10,605 nucleotides of DNA from Cyclostephanos tholiformis (Eukaryota; Bacillariophyta; Thalassiosirophyceae; Thalassiosirales; Thalassiosiraceae): the NCBI GenBank assembly GCA_036939975.1, contig JALLPB010001231.1, positions 1-10,605 on the forward strand, written 5' to 3'. The notes under the pieces are model-generated. The model worked only from the letters and a program-made list of their open reading frames with translations, made no database searches and was not told the origin of the DNA. Every line of letters begins with the position of its first letter. Position 1 is the first letter of the stretch. Shown one piece after another: positions 7,979 through 10,605 of this stretch. A program made the position numbers and the translations under genes.

Positions 7979-10269
7979 TCATCGCGGACCTTTGTCAGCA
8001 ACTATCTTCTTATGTCCAGCCGCTAGTCGACCGCTTCCAAATCGACTTGTGTCGCTAACCTTTGCTACACGACTACCGAACTGGATTGCGCGCTTCACCA
8101 AAGTGGAGCACTCCTAAAAACAAATATGGGCGATTCAACGTCAAAGAAGGAGTTATAGTCCTTTGTCATAAAAACCTATACACATTTGTTTCACAAACTC
8201 ACCATCACACCAATCATTTGCGCAACTTTGCGAAGAATGAGCTTGTCTCCCACTCCAGGTGGTTGCGTCAAATCACACTTAAGTTCCAATGGAAGCGCAT
8301 CCAAAAAAGCCATAACATCATCGTCCAAGTAAGGGAAACGCCCCTCCTTACCGTGGTCAGAGAGACATCTATCATCCCGTCCTAGATTGCGGGTCCAGAG
8401 ACGATTGACTTCCATTTGAAGTTCCATTCGTAGCGCTTCGTATCCACCGCGCTGGTATATTTGTTTATGCCTGCCATATCCTGCCATCTGCTCGTCCGCA
8501 CCTATGCCGGATAAAAGGATCTTTGCCTGGGACACAACACTTCCATGCATATTGCTGCCTTCGGCGCTTGCAGAGTGTGAAGAGGATACATGACGTTTTG
8601 CAGGTGTATTTGCACCTATCTTTGAACCAATGCTTGTCCTTTGTTGGTCATTGATTCGATTGTGGACACTGCATAACATTGCTCTTTTACCAAGGTATGA
8701 GCTGATGGGGCCTTGGAATTTACCACAACATAATTTACATGCTTGAAAAACACAAGATTCAGAAGCACTGCGAGTGCAACCGTCACGGGTGCAGGATAGA
8801 AGAGTTTTGGACGACTCATTGCCAACGTTAGTTTTATGCCCAGTTGAAAATCTAAGTAGCGGTTCTTGATGTTGCTTTGACGCCGTCTCGTTGAACGCCA
8901 CTGTGTTACTGTCTATTTTTTTCGCTTCCTTTTCTATTTCGTCCATATCTAAAACCCTCCCCTCTCCACGACCTGCAAACCAAAATGCAGTGGCAATATT
9001 GAAATCCATTGTCGAATCTAACGGTGCGATAAGTTGCATGATGTACTTTTCTTGTTTCAAGACATTTAGATAGGGCACATCCACCGCTATAAAGATCCAT
9101 CTTCGATCTGGAAAGCGTTCCAATATTTCGCGAAAGGAGAGGACCGCAGCCAGTCGGTCAGGAGATGACGTTATTTTCCTTCCACGATCAGAATCATTAT
9201 AGAAAGAAACATTAATCAAATCAATCGGCTGATGCGAAGGAATGTGACGATGACATAATGCTGCAAGAACAACTGAATCGATACCTCCCGAAAATAGCAC
9301 CGCCACAGATGCGTCCGAGGTTGATTGTGATTTGGGAAGTGGCGCCCGCAACACGCGTCGCTGAACAGCCCTGTCGAGAAGGTTTCGCAAATTCTTCGCC
9401 ACCATATCGATAATATTCACTTGCAGACCATGGTCACGTGGAATGGTGGGTATATCCATATTGATAACGCGAGCTACTGGAAGGGACGTTTGTTTACCAG
9501 TGCTCATGTCCAATCTGTACACAACTCCCGGTGGAATTTCTTCCCAATAATCACTGTTCGAAATGGGTTGTTCATCTTGAACCTCTATCGCCACAGACGA
9601 CAAAGCCACGACGCCATGAGAAGATTTACAAATGACGAGGGAACGTCTGCCTATACAGTCTCGGCCGTAGTAAATGCAATCAGATGATGCCGACCGGACG
9701 AACAAAATGAATGCGAACTCTCCATGTATTCGGCCGATTGCCCGTGAAATGGCCTCGTGCTCTCCCAGGCCAGAATGCCGCGAGGTTGAGATTGCCTCTC
9801 GTACTAGCTCAGTGACCAAAACCGTATCTGACCGTTCTTCCGTCGTTGATATCAGCTCAATCATGTCTCCATCGCCGCGACGATTACAATCATTCTTGAA
9901 TTCGTTCGCTCCCCCGACGTTTTTGTCGTACGTATAGCATTCTCCATTCCAACAGAGAGCGCAATTCCGTGCCTCCTCGTCGTATTTAAAGGAGGAGTCA
10001 GGGATCGAAAATGACAACGGCTGTGCCACGGGGTGAACACCCCGCATGTTTAGTACGCTGGCGTGAAGAGTTAACGACCATCGTTTTTCGGGCGCAACCT
10101 CAACAATGCTACTGACATTTGCGGGGGTGAAATGCAACTGCCCAAGGGGAACATCCGGACCGCGCCTTGCCAGAGATTCGGCAAGTCGATGGTTAAAAAT
10201 TGTGAGAAGATCCTGATTTTGGCTGTTGTCATCGGCGGGAAATGATACAAGAAGTCCTATGCCACACAT
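7979..10269 (-). CDS. ASNSD1: ASNSD1-type asparagine synthetase domain protein, two exons
   Basis: This is a glutamine-dependent asparagine synthetase-like protein: an N-terminal class II glutaminase (Ntn) domain joined to an ATP-pyrophosphatase (AANH) synthetase domain. Whether this subfamily makes asparagine is not established. The ATG at 10269 is chosen because these enzymes need Cys at position 2: MCGIGLLV. Further marks: RRGPD (35-39), WNGE (107-110), [11 protein letters not shown] (~180-190), the PP-loop SGGIDS (327-332), [17 protein letters not shown] (421-437), [17 protein letters not shown] (585-601) and [13 protein letters not shown] (~637-649). The first exon (10269-8203) ends at ATG|GTGAGT. 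An 89-base intron (8202-8114) ends in TTTTTAG. The second exon (8113-7979) supplies [12 protein letters not shown], the expected C-terminal motif, then a basic tail to TGA. The total is 733 residues against about 640 in human ASNSD1; the excess includes residues ~440-580 with a Cys/His cluster. Reading through the intron would end three residues later and lose the motif. Confidence 0.93.
8662..8793 (-). other. Cys/His cluster, possible zinc-binding insert in the ASNSD1-like protein
   Basis: Residues 493-536 show C-x4-C-x7-C-x4-C-x2-C-C-x17-C-x2-H, between the WFAGRGEG and LLSGIGADE motifs of the synthetase domain. Flanks are Ser/Lys/Asn-rich and likely disordered. The spacing resembles small zinc-binding Cys-rich motifs. 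Whether it is common in this subfamily I cannot tell from the sequence. Confidence 0.55.
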
Positions 10270-10318
10270 TATTATAGCCTCCTTCTGCTTGCATTCGATC
10301 AAATACCCTCACTAGCAT
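10229..10318 (-). other. Possible upstream ORF overlapping the ASNSD1-like start
   Basis: An ATG at 10318 (and a second at 10294, same frame) opens 29 codons ending at TGA 10231-10229. This frame differs from the main ORF and runs 41 bases past its ATG at 10269. If the transcript starts upstream of 10318, scanning ribosomes would meet these ATGs first. The transcription start is unknown, so this may simply lie outside the mRNA. Confidence 0.25.
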
Positions 10319-10605
10319 GAAGAATGATGATAGTCCAGCGCCCTCGCTGTTGTCCGTAGTAAGCTTCTTTGCTCTTCGTCCGTCGTCCCATTCGACGCTT
10401 CGTGGGGGCTGGGGCGGCCGGGTTGTGGACACGATTGATTGTGTAGATGCTGTCTTTTGTTTCTCTCAAAAAACGATGTGTTTCTTATCTGCTATGGAAT
10501 TCGTAAAAATCGATAACTTTATGATAGGTACCACGAGAATCACAAGAGATAATATCTTCGCCAACACAGACACCCAACGCCGACTTCCTCCCCCCCGCCC
10601 CCCCC
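10319..10605. other. 5' flank of the ASNSD1-like gene ending in a C-run
   Basis: This is presumed promoter and 5' untranslated sequence, with no supported gene. A plus-strand ATG at 10494 starts a frame still open at the window edge (37 codons), but it ends in poly-C-encoded prolines and matches nothing I know. C7 (10590-10596), one G and C8 (10598-10605) close the window. Confidence 0.4.

Noticed and set aside
10270..10302. Eleven extra N-terminal residues on the ASNSD1-like protein
   Set aside because: The upstream codon is TTG, and an extension would bury the catalytic Cys that must follow the initiator Met.
10494..10605. Divergent gene starting at 10494
   Set aside because: Only 37 codons are visible, they end in poly-C, and no family or splice signal supports it.

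Overview
This window reads as nuclear DNA of a microbial eukaryote. The two well-supported genes are interrupted by short GT-AG introns (82, 107, 91 and 89 bases), and their products (a CD36/LIMP-2-type membrane protein and an ASNSD1-type asparagine synthetase-like protein) belong to eukaryotic families. A MORN-repeat remnant, compact gene spacing and abundant low-complexity DNA fit a stramenopile alga, most likely a diatom. That assignment is inference: no marker gene here settles it.

Layout. Positions 1-133 are a (CAATGG)n hexamer array that decays into related hexamers. Positions ~134-3800 are gene-poor and rich in homopolymer and pyrimidine runs. They hold a 30-bp tandem repeat (721-799), several perfect short inverted repeats, a minus-strand pair of coding-like segments joined by a plausible 42-base intron (544-747), and one long unexplained open frame (2543-3196, plus). 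Positions 3818-4233 (plus) carry a small MORN-repeat gene followed by a hydrophobic segment. It is broken by an in-frame TAG and a frameshift and is probably a pseudogene. A 325-base gap separates it from the convergent CD36-like gene.

The right-hand 6 kb is gene-dense and entirely minus strand. The CD36-like gene (7694 down to 4559, four exons, 951 residues by my splicing) has an N-terminal and a C-terminal membrane anchor and an ectodomain about twice the usual size, including a cysteine-rich insertion. Upstream of it, 284 bases away, lies the ASNSD1-like gene (10269 down to 7979, two exons, 733 residues). Its short last exon restores the conserved C-terminal [12 protein letters not shown] segment. 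A Cys/His cluster sits inside its synthetase half. Between the genes, three spaced copies of a CTTCGA-containing A/T-rich motif lie in the presumed CD36-like promoter. The window ends in a C-run (10590-10605).

The two intact genes have no evident functional link: one product should be a cytosolic amidotransferase/synthetase-like enzyme, the other an endomembrane or surface lipid receptor/transporter. No bacterial-type system, CRISPR array, tRNA, rRNA or complete transposon was recognised. Exon boundaries come from splice consensus, reading phase and family motifs, not from transcripts.
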